Assembly: GCA_003868215.1 (NCBI GenBank)
Contig: QWDQ01000046.1
Location: 62,001-126,000, forward strand
DNA length: 64,000 nucleotides
Reading direction: 5' to 3'
DNA from: Pseudophaeomoniella oleicola
Lineage: Eukaryota > Ascomycota > Eurotiomycetes > Phaeomoniellales > Phaeomoniellaceae
The position numbers were made by a program, and so were the translations under genes. How positions within the stretch are numbered: the stretch's first letter is position 1; each line of letters opens with the position of its first letter. The notes under the pieces were generated by a model that was not told the origin of the DNA, ran no database searches, and saw only the letters and a program-made list of their open reading frames with translations. Shown here piece by piece: positions 24,201 through 34,686 of the stretch.

Positions 24201-24805
24201 CGCAACAGAAGCAACCAAAACGCTACAAATATTCAGGCCCACACACAAAAACAAAGGCTCTTTTAGCAGACCTCTCCAAGATCCAAGTCCTAAGCCGGCC
24301 GCTCGAGGCAAGAGGTGAACCACCTATCAAAAGTGTTGTCTTCTCCGAGTTTACATCTCATCTCGACCTCCTTGGTCGTGCGCTCTCCGACTACGACCAT
24401 AAGTTCCTCCGGATCGATGGAAGCATGGGCCTGTCGGCACGCCGCAAAGCACTTGACCAGTTCGCTTCGGACGACAACATCACGATCTTGCTTGCGTCCA
24501 CGAAAGCTGCTGGTCAGGGTCTCAATCTCACTGCCGCTTCTCGTGCTTTCATCATGGAACCCATGTGGAACCCGGCCGCGGAACAGCAAGCTGTTGATCG
24601 TGTCCATCGTCTGGGTCAAACTCGTGATGTCGTTATCACAAGGTACCTGATGAACGATAGCATTGAAGTCAGGATCAGGGAAATGCAGGAGAAGAAGCAA
24701 AAGATGGCGGAGATCAGCTTGAACCGAGATCACAAAGCTTACAGCAAGCAAGCTATGAGGGATGAGACTGTGAAGATGATGAGGGATTTGTTCAGCAAGG
24801 GATGA
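21287..24805 (+). CDS. SNF2-family helicase/ATPase, Rad5/HLTF-like with RING-type cysteines
   Basis: Three exons: 21287..21386, 21585..22037 and 22086..24805, 1,090 aa. The first 200 residues are Ser/Pro-rich and disordered. ATPase lobe 1: LLDHQKQALWFM, Walker A MGLGKTIE (about 479), LISPLSAVKNWEDQ, DEAH box VVLDEAHTI (about 597) and VTGTPIQNRLDDL. Lobe 2: VVFSEFTSHLDLL, IDGSMGLSARR, LASTKAAGQGLNLT and DRVHRLGQT (about 932-1036). Between lobes are CMQC, CPAC...H and CPLC clusters (about 805-862), placed like the RING of Rad5/HLTF but with unusual spacing, so ubiquitin-ligase activity is uncertain. Family role: replication-fork remodelling and post-replication repair, or related chromatin remodelling. 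A canonical HIRAN domain was not recognised. The first intron (198 nt) is strongly pyrimidine-rich. Confidence 0.88.
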
Positions 24806-24960
24806 AAACGCCTTCTCTCTGTTGCGCAACATCCGCATGAGTGCCTGAGTTTGAATATTCTGGCATACCCACATCTACCAACAAGCGGAATTACCCCCCA
24901 AGCAAACCAGCAACGACCAAAGCATATTCAGAACCTCAAGTACGATAAACATCGTAGCCC

Positions 24961-25303
24961 ATGATCCGAACCGTGCGAAGCATTGGATATCGCCTTTGCA
25001 TTACCCCTCAGTTCTTCGCAATGATTATTACTCATTGCCAGCCACGTCCAGCTCAGAGTTATTTCACAAGCGCAGCTGACGTTTTCACAGCGGACGACGG
25101 CATAGCACACATATCCGAATATCGATTACCCCTAGTCATTCTCCATGCAGACCAGAACGGCCCTTGCTCTAGCACGCTCATTGCTTTTCAAACACGACAC
25201 GTTCTGATGGTAAGCTATCTCTCTCCAAGAGCAGCCGAACCACTACGACGAACCGTATTCATACCACCTATTTCAGGATGAAATCAGTCCATCTTGAAAC
25301 CAT
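24961..25303 (+). CDS. candidate small two-exon gene, unknown
   Basis: ATG at 24961 opens an 83-codon frame ending RHVLM at donor GTAAGC (25210). Acceptor TTTCAG at 25278 restores the frame for DEISPS and a stop near 25303, about 89 aa. The splice pair and frame agreement are suggestive; I recognise no domain and codon use is not distinctive. It could equally be the 3' UTR of the SNF2 gene. Low confidence. Confidence 0.22.
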
Positions 25304-25417
25304 CCAGACACCGGACCTGCCGTATATGGTTGGTCATTTCCTCGAGCAGTGTTAACCTGGTTTCTTCGTTGGAGAAACCATGATACCTCTGGGGAAAGGA
25401 ATTCTCGGAAAAAGGAG

Positions 25418-25590
25418 CTAGCTAGCTATCTAGAGCTTGCTTACTTATAGAGCTTTTGGAGCTGTAGTCGCACTGACAGTAGCAGGCAGGCAGGCATGCA
25501 GGCCAGTATGAGAGTGAGCTTGGAGCTTGAGCTTTGAAGCTAGAATTAGAAGAAGATTTAGAAAAAGAATAAAGATTAGCTAGCTATTAA
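25418..25590. repeat. AGCT/GCTAG-rich low-complexity tract
   Basis: Repeated AGCTAGCTAGCTATCTAGAGCTT-like words and (GGCA)n with many AGCT tetramers occur in under 200 bp. No clean unit was found; it looks like decayed simple sequence. Confidence 0.5.
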
Positions 25591-25851
25591 TACAAATAAA
25601 TCAATCAACCTAGGTTTTAAGATCGATCTCTCTCTTCCTCCCTCTCTCGGTCGATTGATATATACAAGTTGCTATTTGGGGGGAATGTCATGAGTTGGCG
25701 CGCGTGGTGCTCGTGATCTGTTTCTGATAGATAGATGGGAATATTTTCGATGAGGCAGTGCGTTTGGTTGTAAGATGTAGGATCGGGGGCGAGTGAGTCT
25801 GAGTCTGAGCCTGGGTACACTATGTAGCTTGGACGTGGGACTACAGTACTC

Positions 25852-26880
25852 TCAGTCTATAACAGGAGATAGTGGTAGTCCAGTTTCTTTCTTCGGCGAC
25901 GACGGGGGTGGTGGTGGTGCTCGTCTACCATACGCATCTGCCTTGGGGATCACTTTCCCATCATACATCAATCTCAACTCGCGCTCTGCTCTTCCTCCTT
26001 TCCCCTTCTCCCCCGCCGACCCCCGATCTCTCCCATGGTGCCTAACAACGACATCCAAGCCCTCCAACCCCATCACACTCGCCCTCTTATTCCATAGCAT
26101 CTGTCTCAGCGTCGTCCCGTCCTCGGCGATCGACATCCACACGAGGCCGGCGCCGTGACTGTTCGCGATGGCTTCCCTGACGCCCCTTGTCGCATCGCCC
26201 GTTCCGACGAGGACTGCGAGCGTGTTGCGTTCGTCGTTCCAGGGGGATGGCGCGCCGGGGAAACTACCTTCGAGTTCGCGGATGGATTTCGGGGAGAGGG
26301 TCGGGCTGGCTTTGCATTGGATCAGGACGCGTAAAGGGGGTGGTGATGCATGGTGGGTAGGGAGGAACCAGTAGCCGAGGAGGTCGATGCCGCGGTCGTT
26401 GGAGCCGGCGATGCGAGTCAGGTGGAAGCGGAGGGTGGTGGTGAGGAGGGTGAGGACGAGGTATTCGTAAAGGGTGCCGCGGTAGACTTGCGAGGTGCGG
26501 TCGAGGTGCGTGCGGGTCGTGTAGGTTAGGAAGGTGTCGAGCGTGGTGTGCGGGGCGTCGGGGCGGAGGTTGGGTAGCGGGGGGAGGGTAGGAAGGGAGG
26601 AGGAGGATTTGGTCCTGCGGTGTTGGTGGTGCTGGGCATGGGAGTGCCGGTGCTGGGCTTGGTAGCAATGGATTGGAGGTGCTGCGAGAAGAGTGTTGTG
26701 GCGTTTAGCGAAGAGGATGTTGTTTATTGAGCGGCGGAGCGAACCGCTTGTATGACTTGCATTCCGCCATATTGACGATTGGATATGTAGAGTGACCATT
26801 AATCTTTCATGGTCAACATGTTGGAAGAAAGGTAATACATCGTACTGTATCGAAGAGGGATTTGGTGGAGAAGAGCACAA
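25852..26880 (-). CDS. RRG7: Required for respiratory growth protein 7-like (mitochondrial, nuclease-like fold)
   Basis: Single exon. The first Met gives 342 aa, but the Met at 26799 (MVTLHIQSSIWRNASHTSG) begins a basic, Ser/Arg-rich presequence typical of mitochondrial import and gives 315 aa; I prefer it. The conserved block YRGTLYEYLVLTLL, then AGSNDRGIDLLGYW, then LRVLIQCKA fits RRG7 (DUF2034), with the Asp/Gln-x-Lys arrangement of restriction-endonuclease-like folds. RRG7 is needed for respiratory growth in yeast; a nucleic-acid role is inferred from the fold. The N-terminus after the presequence is unusually His/Pro-rich, and the whole gene is more GC-rich than its neighbours. It diverges from the BTB gene at 27381. 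Confidence 0.8.
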   Translation of the reverse strand: MCSSPPNPSSIQYDVLPFFQHVDHERLMVTLHIQSSIWRNASHTSGSLRRSINNILFAKRHNTLLAAPPIHCYQAQHRHSHAQHHQHRRTKSSSSLPTLPPLPNLRPDAPHTTLDTFLTYTTRTHLDRTSQVYRGTLYEYLVLTLLTTTLRFHLTRIAGSNDRGIDLLGYWFLPTHHASPPPLRVLIQCKASPTLSPKSIRELEGSFPGAPSPWNDERNTLAVLVGTGDATRGVREAIANSHGAGLVWMSIAEDGTTLRQMLWNKRASVMGLEGLDVVVRHHGRDRGSAGEKGKGGRAERELRLMYDGKVIPKADAYGRRAPPPPPSSPKKETGLPLSPVID

Positions 26881-27380
26881 GCAATGAATATATATTTCTT
26901 ATCTGGTAAATAGCGCCAAGTTGATAGTATTGGCTATCTATCAATTATATTTGACATAGTTACGACCATGGTATATGCGGATAAGAACTCAACAGTTGAC
27001 ACCGCGTTGAAAGATGAAACGTCAAGCTACAGATTCTCTTTCATTCGCACATGTCCTCTTTGGTTTCTTGAAGAATAGGAGGTTTCGATTCAATCAAGCT
27101 CGCATGTGACGGGTGTTGGGACTAGGCGTAGACCTGAAGATGCTAATGCAGGTCCTGCCATGACCCGTTATGTATAAAACGTTCTCCAACGCTTACCGTC
27201 AACCAAAAGAACAGTCTAATAGGGTTCTGAGAAGCACAATCTATTGGAATGCTGGAAGTGAGGGGTTTCGTGGTCGTGTGCATTGGAAACATACATAAGT
27301 ATGCTTCTCCTCGGAGCTGAAATAAAGGATAGTACATCTGTTTGAGCCGGGTTTAGCATCACCATTGATTTTACTGTAAC
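26881..27380. other. divergent promoter between RRG7 and BTB gene
   Basis: This 500-bp gap has no coding signal and AT-rich short stretches. Confidence 0.6.
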
Positions 27381-28553
27381 ATGGCTGATATTGACAATGT
27401 ATCGAATGATGGAATCCCTCTTACGGGAGAGACAAGCTTGACGAAGAATGAGGCGACCACAGATGACTCGGATGTGACACACCAAGGCAACGATGAACCA
27501 CTGCCACTGCAGGACGAGGTTCTCGATCCTAGAGGAGATCTGATCGTCCAAAATGGTCCCTTTCGTCTTCTTGTCTGTTCGAACATCCTCCTCCTGTCGT
27601 GCGAGTATTTTGCAGGTGCACTAGGCGAAGGCAGATTTGCTGAGGGCATTCATCAACCCTCTCGCGACAGCCCGCCAGTGATGGTTCTTCACGATGACGA
27701 TCCAGAGTCTTTCCGCTTCATGTGCCTAAATCTGCACAATCTGGAAGTCCAAGCTCCGGCGAGTATACGCCAACTCAGCTCGCTGGCAGATGTCTGCGAC
27801 TACTACGGGAGTCAGCGTGCTTTGCAACTTCGTGCCATGGCCTGGTTATCCGAATGGAACATCGACAAACTGTCTATGGAAGATTTGACAAGCTTGGTAT
27901 GGGTAGCGTATGTGTTCAGTCTGACCAAGGCATTCACACAGGTCACTAAGAAGCTCGCCGTTGCACTGACTGCAGAGCAAGTGGAGAGTCTGCACATTAC
28001 CCTACTGCCAGAGAAGCTGACTGGAAAAGTGAAAGGTTGTACAGCTCCAATTGTGTTTGTGCATGTTTGTTGACCTCGCTCTTTAGATGGCATTTGTCGC
28101 ATTCGATCCACCGGCCTCCTAGATATCCAGAAAAGGATCGAAGAGAGCATAGACTTCATTAGGATTGAGAAATCGAAATTTCCATGTACAGGGTACAAAA
28201 GATGCTGCGGCTGCAACCTCAAGAAGCCAGCAGAGACGAAAACTTGTGGCTCTTGCAAATCTAAAGATTTTTGGGTCGAAATCTGTGAAGTATCGACCAG
28301 GACTCGCTGGCTGCTGGGTTGGTTGGAAAACTGGGAGTACTGGCCATTCACTAGACATGTTAATCGGGACTGCCAAAGCTTTTATTACGAGCCAAGTCTT
28401 GCCCTTCAAGGAGGATGCCCTGGGCAGTCTTGGACCCATGTCTGTGAAGCCAATTCAGCCTGCCCACTCGAGGTAGCTAAAAAGAGATTGCTACCAGCCA
28501 TTAGAGTGGCTCTGCAAGGCGTATCGGGTCTGAATTTAGAAGAGTATTGCTGA
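27381..28553 (+). CDS. BTB/POZ protein with cysteine-rich C-terminal domain
   Basis: Two exons: 27381..28035 and 28087..28553, 373 aa. Residues 47-150 fit a fungal BTB domain (GDLIVQNGPFRLLVCSNILLLSCEYFAGAL, then DDDPESFRFMCLNLHN and LADVCDYYGSQRALQ). Exon 2 joins at LTGKVK-DGICRIRS through a 50-nt intron (donor AAAG/GTTGTA) and adds about 150 residues with twelve cysteines: CTGYKRCCGC, CGSCKS, then single Cys in EIC, NRDC, GGCPG, HVC and SACPLE. The first two groups could bind zinc. BTB domains usually dimerise or bind Cul3; the partner is unknown. Exon 2 is open across its whole length and ends LNLEEYC. No named family could be assigned to the tail. Confidence 0.8.
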
Positions 28554-29064
28554 GGATAGGATACCGAGCATAATGAATGCGGTTTGCAATTGTCACCCTG
28601 TCTGAGATTGGGCCTCAGCGAAGAGGAGGGCATCATCTCCAGATCCATCGCTTCTACCTCTGATTGATAGTGTACTCTCTATCTATGAGATCTGGCTGTA
28701 CCTCAGGCGCAAGTAGATATTTTCTTAAGACTACAAGACTCGGAACTATGACTTCGATGAATGTGCTGGTGTCCCAGCAGGTAGTTGTACCTAGTAAGTT
28801 AGCGATTGTAAGAACAGCAGCTCATTTTATCCGTGATAACGGAGAGGAAATCTTATCAGATCGCACTATGCTAAAATTGGATTTGACTGTATCTCCATGG
28901 TTTCCGAGTGACATCCCACATAGTCCGTACTGTGGCTGAGATCGCATAGAACAACTCATGTTAATTATAACCTCCGATACTTGACACGCTCACGGTCGCT
29001 TTGCACTGCTGCATTTGGTCTTTTGAAAGAATATTAGATCAAGGAAAGTATCTCAGCAACAGAT
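28554..29064. other. intergenic
   Basis: Half a kilobase between the BTB and MED21 genes; nothing supported. A 91-codon frame at 28664 has no resemblance. Confidence 0.55.
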
Positions 29065-29655
29065 ATGGCGGACGTTTTAACGCAACTACAAACATGTTAC
29101 GACCAGGTAAAGAAACCCTCTCTCATCTATCAATACATCTCACGCTGACCATCCTAACAGCTGGCAACGCAAATGTTCGCCTCCCTCTCCTACCTCTCAT
29201 CGCACCACACCTACCTCCCCCCCGAACCTAACGAATCCGATCCCTTCTCGGTAACCCAACCGCAAGAGCCGACCGAACAAGAACTCGCCGCCGCCGACGC
29301 GACCTTCCGCCCTTACCGTCCCGACACCCCAGAAACACTCGCCGCATCCCAACAGGAACTTGCCCGGGACCTCGTGCTCAAGGAACAGCAGATCGAAGAG
29401 CTGATACGCTCGTTACCGGGAATTGGGAGCAGCGAGAAGGAGCAAGAGGAAAAGATCAGAGGCCTGGAGAAGGAATTGAGGCAAGTCGAAGAGAAGAGGA
29501 GGGCGAAGAGGAGGGAGGTTAGGCGGTTGGTTGATAGGGTGGATGACGTTGTCATGAGGGTCGCAGGGAAAGGAATTGGCGGTACTGCGCAGCGGCGAGG
29601 AGTAGAAGTCGGGAACGAGAGTGGGAACGAGATCGCTGGAGCCGCAGACGGTTGA
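29065..29655 (+). CDS. MED21: Mediator complex subunit 21 (Srb7)
   Basis: Two exons: 29065..29106 ([14 protein letters not shown]) and 29161..29655, 178 aa. The opening followed by [16 protein letters not shown] matches the Med21 start (DRLTQLQ...DQLATQFYA...YL). Pro-rich linker follows (about 35-75), then a long coiled coil from [30 protein letters not shown] to RRLVDRVDD, the Med7-pairing region. Med21 is in the Mediator middle module, an essential RNA polymerase II co-activator. The extreme C-terminus (about 25 residues after RVAGKG) is not conserved. The gene converges on SPC24. Confidence 0.92.
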
Positions 29656-30301
29656 AAAGAAGATACTTGGGTACTAGCATTTCACAACAATGCGTGGGCG
29701 TGATCTTATCAAAGGTTTACAGCCTGAATACCGCCTTCCCCGTCGTCGTCGATACGAAGGAACCACGATCTTAGTGCGTCACCGTTGACTCAATTCTTAC
29801 CGGTCGGATCGATCTGAGATAGGGCTCTGTCTCTTATTGAATCATCACAAGAGACAACGGAGCGAATCGTATAGGCGGCGAGAGGCGCATGACGGAATTT
29901 TCGTCCGGCCTCAACGGAGACATCCGCTAAACCGGCTCGGTCTTATTGGGGGAGAAAGCGGCATATGGCATCTACACTACATGCATTACATGTCCGTCAA
30001 GATGAAGCGAGGAAATTATGTTGAGCACTGAATGAATTGGGGAGGGGTTCCCCAAATGTACCTCCATATTTGGGTATCGTCAAGTACTTGAACGTCGAAT
30101 TGTCAGAAGCCGATAATGGTGATCAATCATATAGGCGACGTCTTTGGAAAAGAAATAAAGACATAATCATGGGTCTTTTTGCATCCAACCCAACTTCAAA
30201 CGAAGAACTCCCTCCTGTGACCTCCCTTAACGCCCACGCTCTGCCATCCTCATGTACATAACTCAATCGTGATCCCAGGTGTCCAGGTTTTCATAGTCAC
30301 C
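29656..30301. other. intergenic between convergent MED21 and SPC24
   Basis: A 646-bp 3'-to-3' gap with no gene seen. Confidence 0.6.
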
Positions 30302-30997
30302 TCAGCCTTGCATAGTGTTCCAGAAATAGTTTGCGTAGAAAGCTTTGGAAAACTTCGGGTCGACGTTGACCACATGAACATCGCCCTTCTTGCTGTTTCG
30401 GATGACGGCTTTGGTATAGTTTCCGGCTTCGTCTGGGTCCACGTCGATGCCGAGAGATCGGTAGATTTTGAGACGTAGGCTATTTGAGAGGTGGTCAGTT
30501 TCTATAGATTCGGATTTCAGGCAACAAAAAGTAGCAGTAAGTAACGAGATGCGGGAATGGTTCACTGACACTGTCGCGTCGTCGCTTTCTCTCTCCCTTC
30601 TAGATTTCTCTCCTCCTTCGATGCCTTGCTCTTCTACCTCTGCCAACCGTCTCTTCGCATTCTCCAGCTCGCCTTCTAGTCTCTCGACCTCCATTTCCGT
30701 ATCGCTCGTCATTTTCGCGACTCTGAACTTCTTAGTGTCTAACTCGCTGATCTCAGCCGCGTGAGCGGCCCCTCCATCGCCATTTGCGACAACTTCTCGG
30801 TGTTGAGACGTTAGCAGAGAGAGGTTGCGAGCGAGTTTGCGGACTGAAGATTCAGCTTCGGCGAGGCGGAGGCTGCGCGCCTGTTGAAGGGTGCTGAGGG
30901 ATTCGGATATGCGGGAGATGGTATGGCGGTCCGGGTTGATGTTGAAATTTGAGACAGTTTGAGAGATCAGAAGAGCTGGATCTTCGTCGAGGAGCAT
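30302..30997 (-). CDS. SPC24: kinetochore protein Spc24 (Ndc80 complex)
   Basis: Two exons: 30997..30570 and 30479..30302, 201 aa, the usual Spc24 length. The start MLLDEDPALLISQTVSNFN is chosen because family members begin here; the open frame continues 56 codons upstream without conservation. Coiled coil spans about 40-140. After the intron the globular domain reads VLRLKIYRSLGIDVD, then KAVIRNSKKGDVHVVNVDPKFSKAFYANYFW, diagnostic of Spc24. The intron (90 nt, donor GTCAGT) has no stop in the exon-1 frame, so reading straight through gives a spurious longer protein; joining at GT/C restores the family motif. Spc24 pairs with Spc25 and anchors the Ndc80 complex to the inner kinetochore. Confidence 0.92.
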   Translation of the reverse strand: MLLDEDPALLISQTVSNFNINPDRHTISRISESLSTLQQARSLRLAEAESSVRKLARNLSLLTSQHREVVANGDGGAAHAAEISELDTKKFRVAKMTSDTEMEVERLEGELENAKRRLAEVEEQGIEGGEKSRRERESDDATVSVNHSRISLLTATFCCLKSESIETDHLSNSLRLKIYRSLGIDVDPDEAGNYTKAVIRNSKKGDVHVVNVDPKFSKAFYANYFWNTMQG

Positions 30998-32025
30998 TTT
31001 GGCAGGTAAGCTCTGTAGAGGGTTGGAAGTAGGGTGTTGATTTCCGAAGATGTACTGTTGTTCGCGTATGCCGTGGTTAAATTGTTTTGATGCTTCACCT
31101 GGGTTGAATAGAAACGAGAACGTAAATTCACAATTGTTTGCTAGTAAAGAGCATGGATTAATCACGATCTTCGAAATCTCTGGATGAGTATCACCGTCAT
31201 GAATTCATAGTGGTCGGCGGAATGTGTCTTGATTCCAGAATGGGTTGACCACTTGTTGGCCAGGCGACGGACTATGGACGGGTCTTGGCGGCATCGAGGA
31301 AATTGACCAGTTTTCCATGTTTCTACCCACGAAGATCTAAGCGGCAGATCATCCAGCCTGCACCAACTCTTAGTCATGACAGGCTCTTGGAAAGACAGCC
31401 CAGAGGTAAGTTATATTGATATTAGACGATGCCTGTAACCTTCCTTCGACTGCATCCGATGTTGGGTTGCTGAATGGAATGGTACGAACAATACATAGTA
31501 TTTACCAGTCCTTAACAGTCCATTACTTATAGTGTCGTCGGCTAGGTACTGAGGTAGAAGTATTCATCGGTAAAACAAGACCTCAACATTGTCTGTGGCT
31601 CAGGTGGTCATAACAAGAATAGAAATCACTATGTACATAGTAATAGATACCTGGATTGGTGTACAACCCGTGGTTGTAAGGTTGGTGCGTATCTGGTCTG
31701 GGTAGATGACCGTACTCCGCGCCGCAACTGGCGCGATCGTGAGCTTTGGCTCCATCCTCAAAGTCCCCCAGGAAATCCTTCAAACATCGCGAAATAATCT
31801 CGCGACATTGGAATCATCGTCCATTGGTCTTCAACACGACTTCGGTGGTTCGTTTGATGCAACGACTTTCGCAACTTCCTTCTCCAGGTCATACTTTGCA
31901 CCATTGATGGAAGAATAGAGGCAATTTGAGCACTGCGATCGAACGCGACAAAACTACCTCCATACCTCTTTTCGACGACCTCCTCGCATATCCTGTACGA
32001 CTCACTGTAGTCGCTGGGCTTCGCA
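30998..32025. other. divergent promoter region of SPC24 and RSC8-like gene
   Basis: 1 kb with no coding supported; small frames on both strands lack conservation. Confidence 0.6.
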
Positions 32026-34315
32026 ATGGATGGAACTAGCACTGATGAGAATGCGCCACCCTTGGGTGACGTGCCCACTCAACCTACTGCTACTTCGGAA
32101 GGGACAGCAGACGACAATCCTACAAGTTCTGTCGCGCAACCAAGCACTGAAGGTATGTAACGTATGTTTGTGGTAGTCGTTTCCTTGGTTGACAATTCTA
32201 GATGCTACTACTACAGGGAACACCACTACAGCCGCCACGGATACCCAGGCGTCTGTGTCTGCGAACCCCCTTGATGCACCCCATTCTCCACCAGCAGAGG
32301 ATGAGCCAGCCGCGGAACAAGAAGATGAGGAAATGGGTGGCACAGAAACAGAGCCGAAGAATGAAGACGGAAGTCCAGAGAAGGACATCCCAGATGCGCA
32401 AGAGACCCCTGCGCCGACGACGGGTGCAGCTGATGCGCAGCCGGCACAACCCAAGTCGTCCACAGAGGCTACCGCTCGATCACACCTTGTTCAACAGACG
32501 CATGCAATCATACTACCTAGCTACAGTACCTGGTTCGATATGCATGTCATACATCCTATCGAGAAAAAGTCTCTTCCTGAGTTCTTCAACAACAGGAATC
32601 GAAGCAAGACACCTGCCGTCTATAAAGATTACCGAGACTTCATGATCAATACCTACCGTCTCAACCCGGTTGAATATCTTACCGTCACGGCTTGTAGGAG
32701 GAATCTTGCTGGTGATGTCTGCGCAATTATGCGTGTTCATGCATTTTTGGAACAATGGGGATTAATTAACTATCAAGTACAGTGCCACGTGATTCCTCCT
32801 ATGATACATCTACTGACTATCCAACAGGTTGATCCCCAAACTAGACCGTCAAATATAGGACCTCCATTCACGGGACATTTCAGAGTAACGGCTGATACCC
32901 CCCGTGGCTTACAAGCCTTCCAACCCGGGCCAAAGACCTTTACAACCCCTGGCAAACCACATCCCGCTACAGACAGGGCTGCATCCGCAACTCCAGCGAC
33001 AAAAGCGGACCTAAATCTCGAAATCAGACGAAATATCTTTGATGATAAAGGCAAAGATATCACGCCGGTCGAAGACAAGGAGAAGCAGACTAATGGTGAA
33101 GGTGGTGCTGCAAATGGGACACCCGGCGAGGCTGCTATTAAAGCCATGGATGAAGCCGCAAAAGAGCCCAAGAAAACTTTCAACTGTTATTCTTGTGGTA
33201 TCGATTGCACAAGGATGAGATTCCATTATGCCAAAGCGGATCCTGCTACAGCGGCAGCAAACCCGACCGAAATCAAGTATGACCTATGTCCTAATTGTTT
33301 CCAGCAAGGACGCCTGCCAAGCTCTCATCAATCTACTGATTTTGTCAAACTCGAAGACTCTACCTACACCCAGATCCCGGACAAGGGGGCACCTTGGACT
33401 GATTCCGAGATCTTACTTCTGCTTGAAGGTCTCGAAAACTTCGATGACAACTGGACTCAGATCGCAGCTCATGTTGGAACGAGAACTCGCGAGGAATGCG
33501 TTCTCAAGTTCCTGTCGCTTGACATCCAAGACCGATATCTAGATCAGGAGGCAGACAACGAACCAGCAACGTGGCAAGCACTAAACGGAAGGACACCTAT
33601 CAATCAACTGGAAAATCCCGTGTTATCGGTTATGAGCTTCCTTGCACAGCTTGCAGATCCTTCTGTGGTGGCAGCAGCGGCCGGCCGTTCTGTTGAAGCT
33701 ATCAGAACCGGACTCCGTTCGAATATCGAAAAAGGAGTAGGCGGGACAACTGCTTCAGAGAAAGGCAAAGCAAAGGATTCTAGTGTGAAGGCTGAAGACT
33801 CAATGGACGTCGACACTACTGAGGAGGCTCCAGCGACGACCACTGAGACAGCGAATGACGGCGTTGAAGGAAACCCCAAGACCGACCTTGCCACGGTTGC
33901 GCTAGCAACAGCTGCTGCACGGGCTGGTGCTCTGGTATCACATGAAGAGCGAGAGATGACCCGCCTTGTTGGTGCTGCCGTCAACCTTACACTCCAAAAA
34001 TTCGAGCTCAAATTGGCCCAGTTTTCGGAGATGGAGGAGATTCTCCAAGCTGAAAGGCGGGATCTAGAGAAAGGACGCCAGGAGCTCTTCCTTGACCGAT
34101 TGGCTTTCAAGCAGAGAGTAAGAGAAGTGGAATCAGCATTGCAAAAGGCGAGCTTGAATGGCAGTGAAAATGCAGCGAAAGAAGTGCAAGGGGCTCTCGA
34201 GGGTGGTATGGGCACTAGATTTGGGCTGCAGGGTCCGAATGGCAGTAGCATCGGGGCTGAAGGCGTCGTACCGTACAGCGCAGAAGGAGGCGACTTCAAG
34301 AGTTACGAGATATAG
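32026..34315 (+). CDS. RSC8: RSC8/SWI3-like SWIRM-SANT chromatin-remodelling subunit
   Basis: Two exons: 32026..32152 and 32202..34315, 746 aa. The N-terminus is acidic and disordered. SWIRM domain is about 145-235 (ILPSYSTWFDMHVIHPIEKK to FLEQWGLINYQV). A ZZ-like zinc finger follows (CYSCGIDCTRMRFHYAK...LCPNCF, about 369-411), then SANT about 439-490 (PWTDSEILLLLEGLENFDDNW...EECVLKFLSL), and a C-terminal coiled coil (LVGAAVNLTLQKFELKLAQF to RDLEKGRQELF). This order defines Swi3/Rsc8/Moira/BAF155 proteins, the dimeric core of SWI/SNF and RSC complexes. Presence of the ZZ finger and overall spacing fits Rsc8 of filamentous fungi; Swi3 cannot be fully excluded. Confidence 0.92.
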
Positions 34316-34686
34316 ATACCAGGGCTGAACGGTTGGCTATCCTGCACGTGTTGAGGGAAGAGTATCGGTGTAATGGTTCCAGGCGCTCTCGGTCATGGGC
34401 ATATCTATTGGTCGGAAACGGCATTTACACAGTATCCTGTGTGGGCAGTGAGGCAGTCAAAACTGAAATTCTTCTGCTTACATAGTAGGTAGTGTATGAT
34501 CATTGCTTTCCTCTTGTTGTTGCCATTAAGGATCACGCAAACTCGGTTTCTGCCAAGAAAGTCGCGTATAGTGCTTTACGCGTCGGAACGCGTGCTCTGT
34601 TATCGAATTACTCCGCTAGACCTTGTCCTCTATTTGGCCGAAAACAATGATCATCAACCAATATTGAGTCAATTCTGCGTAGGTCA
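34316..34686. other. intergenic
   Basis: This 371-bp tandem gap contains the RSC8 3' flank and CTF18 promoter; no gene. Confidence 0.6.

Larger units (their letters stand above)
24806..25851. other. intergenic with possible small gene and AGCT-rich tract
   Basis: Contains a weak two-exon candidate (24961-25303, separate entry) and an AGCT-dense low-complexity tract at about 25418-25590. Otherwise no features are seen. Confidence 0.5.

Noticed and set aside
24290-24874. 194-codon minus-strand frame
   Set aside because: Antisense shadow of the SNF2 helicase C-terminal domain.
33604-34299. 231-codon minus-strand frame
   Set aside because: Antisense shadow of the RSC8-like coiled-coil exon; low-complexity composition.
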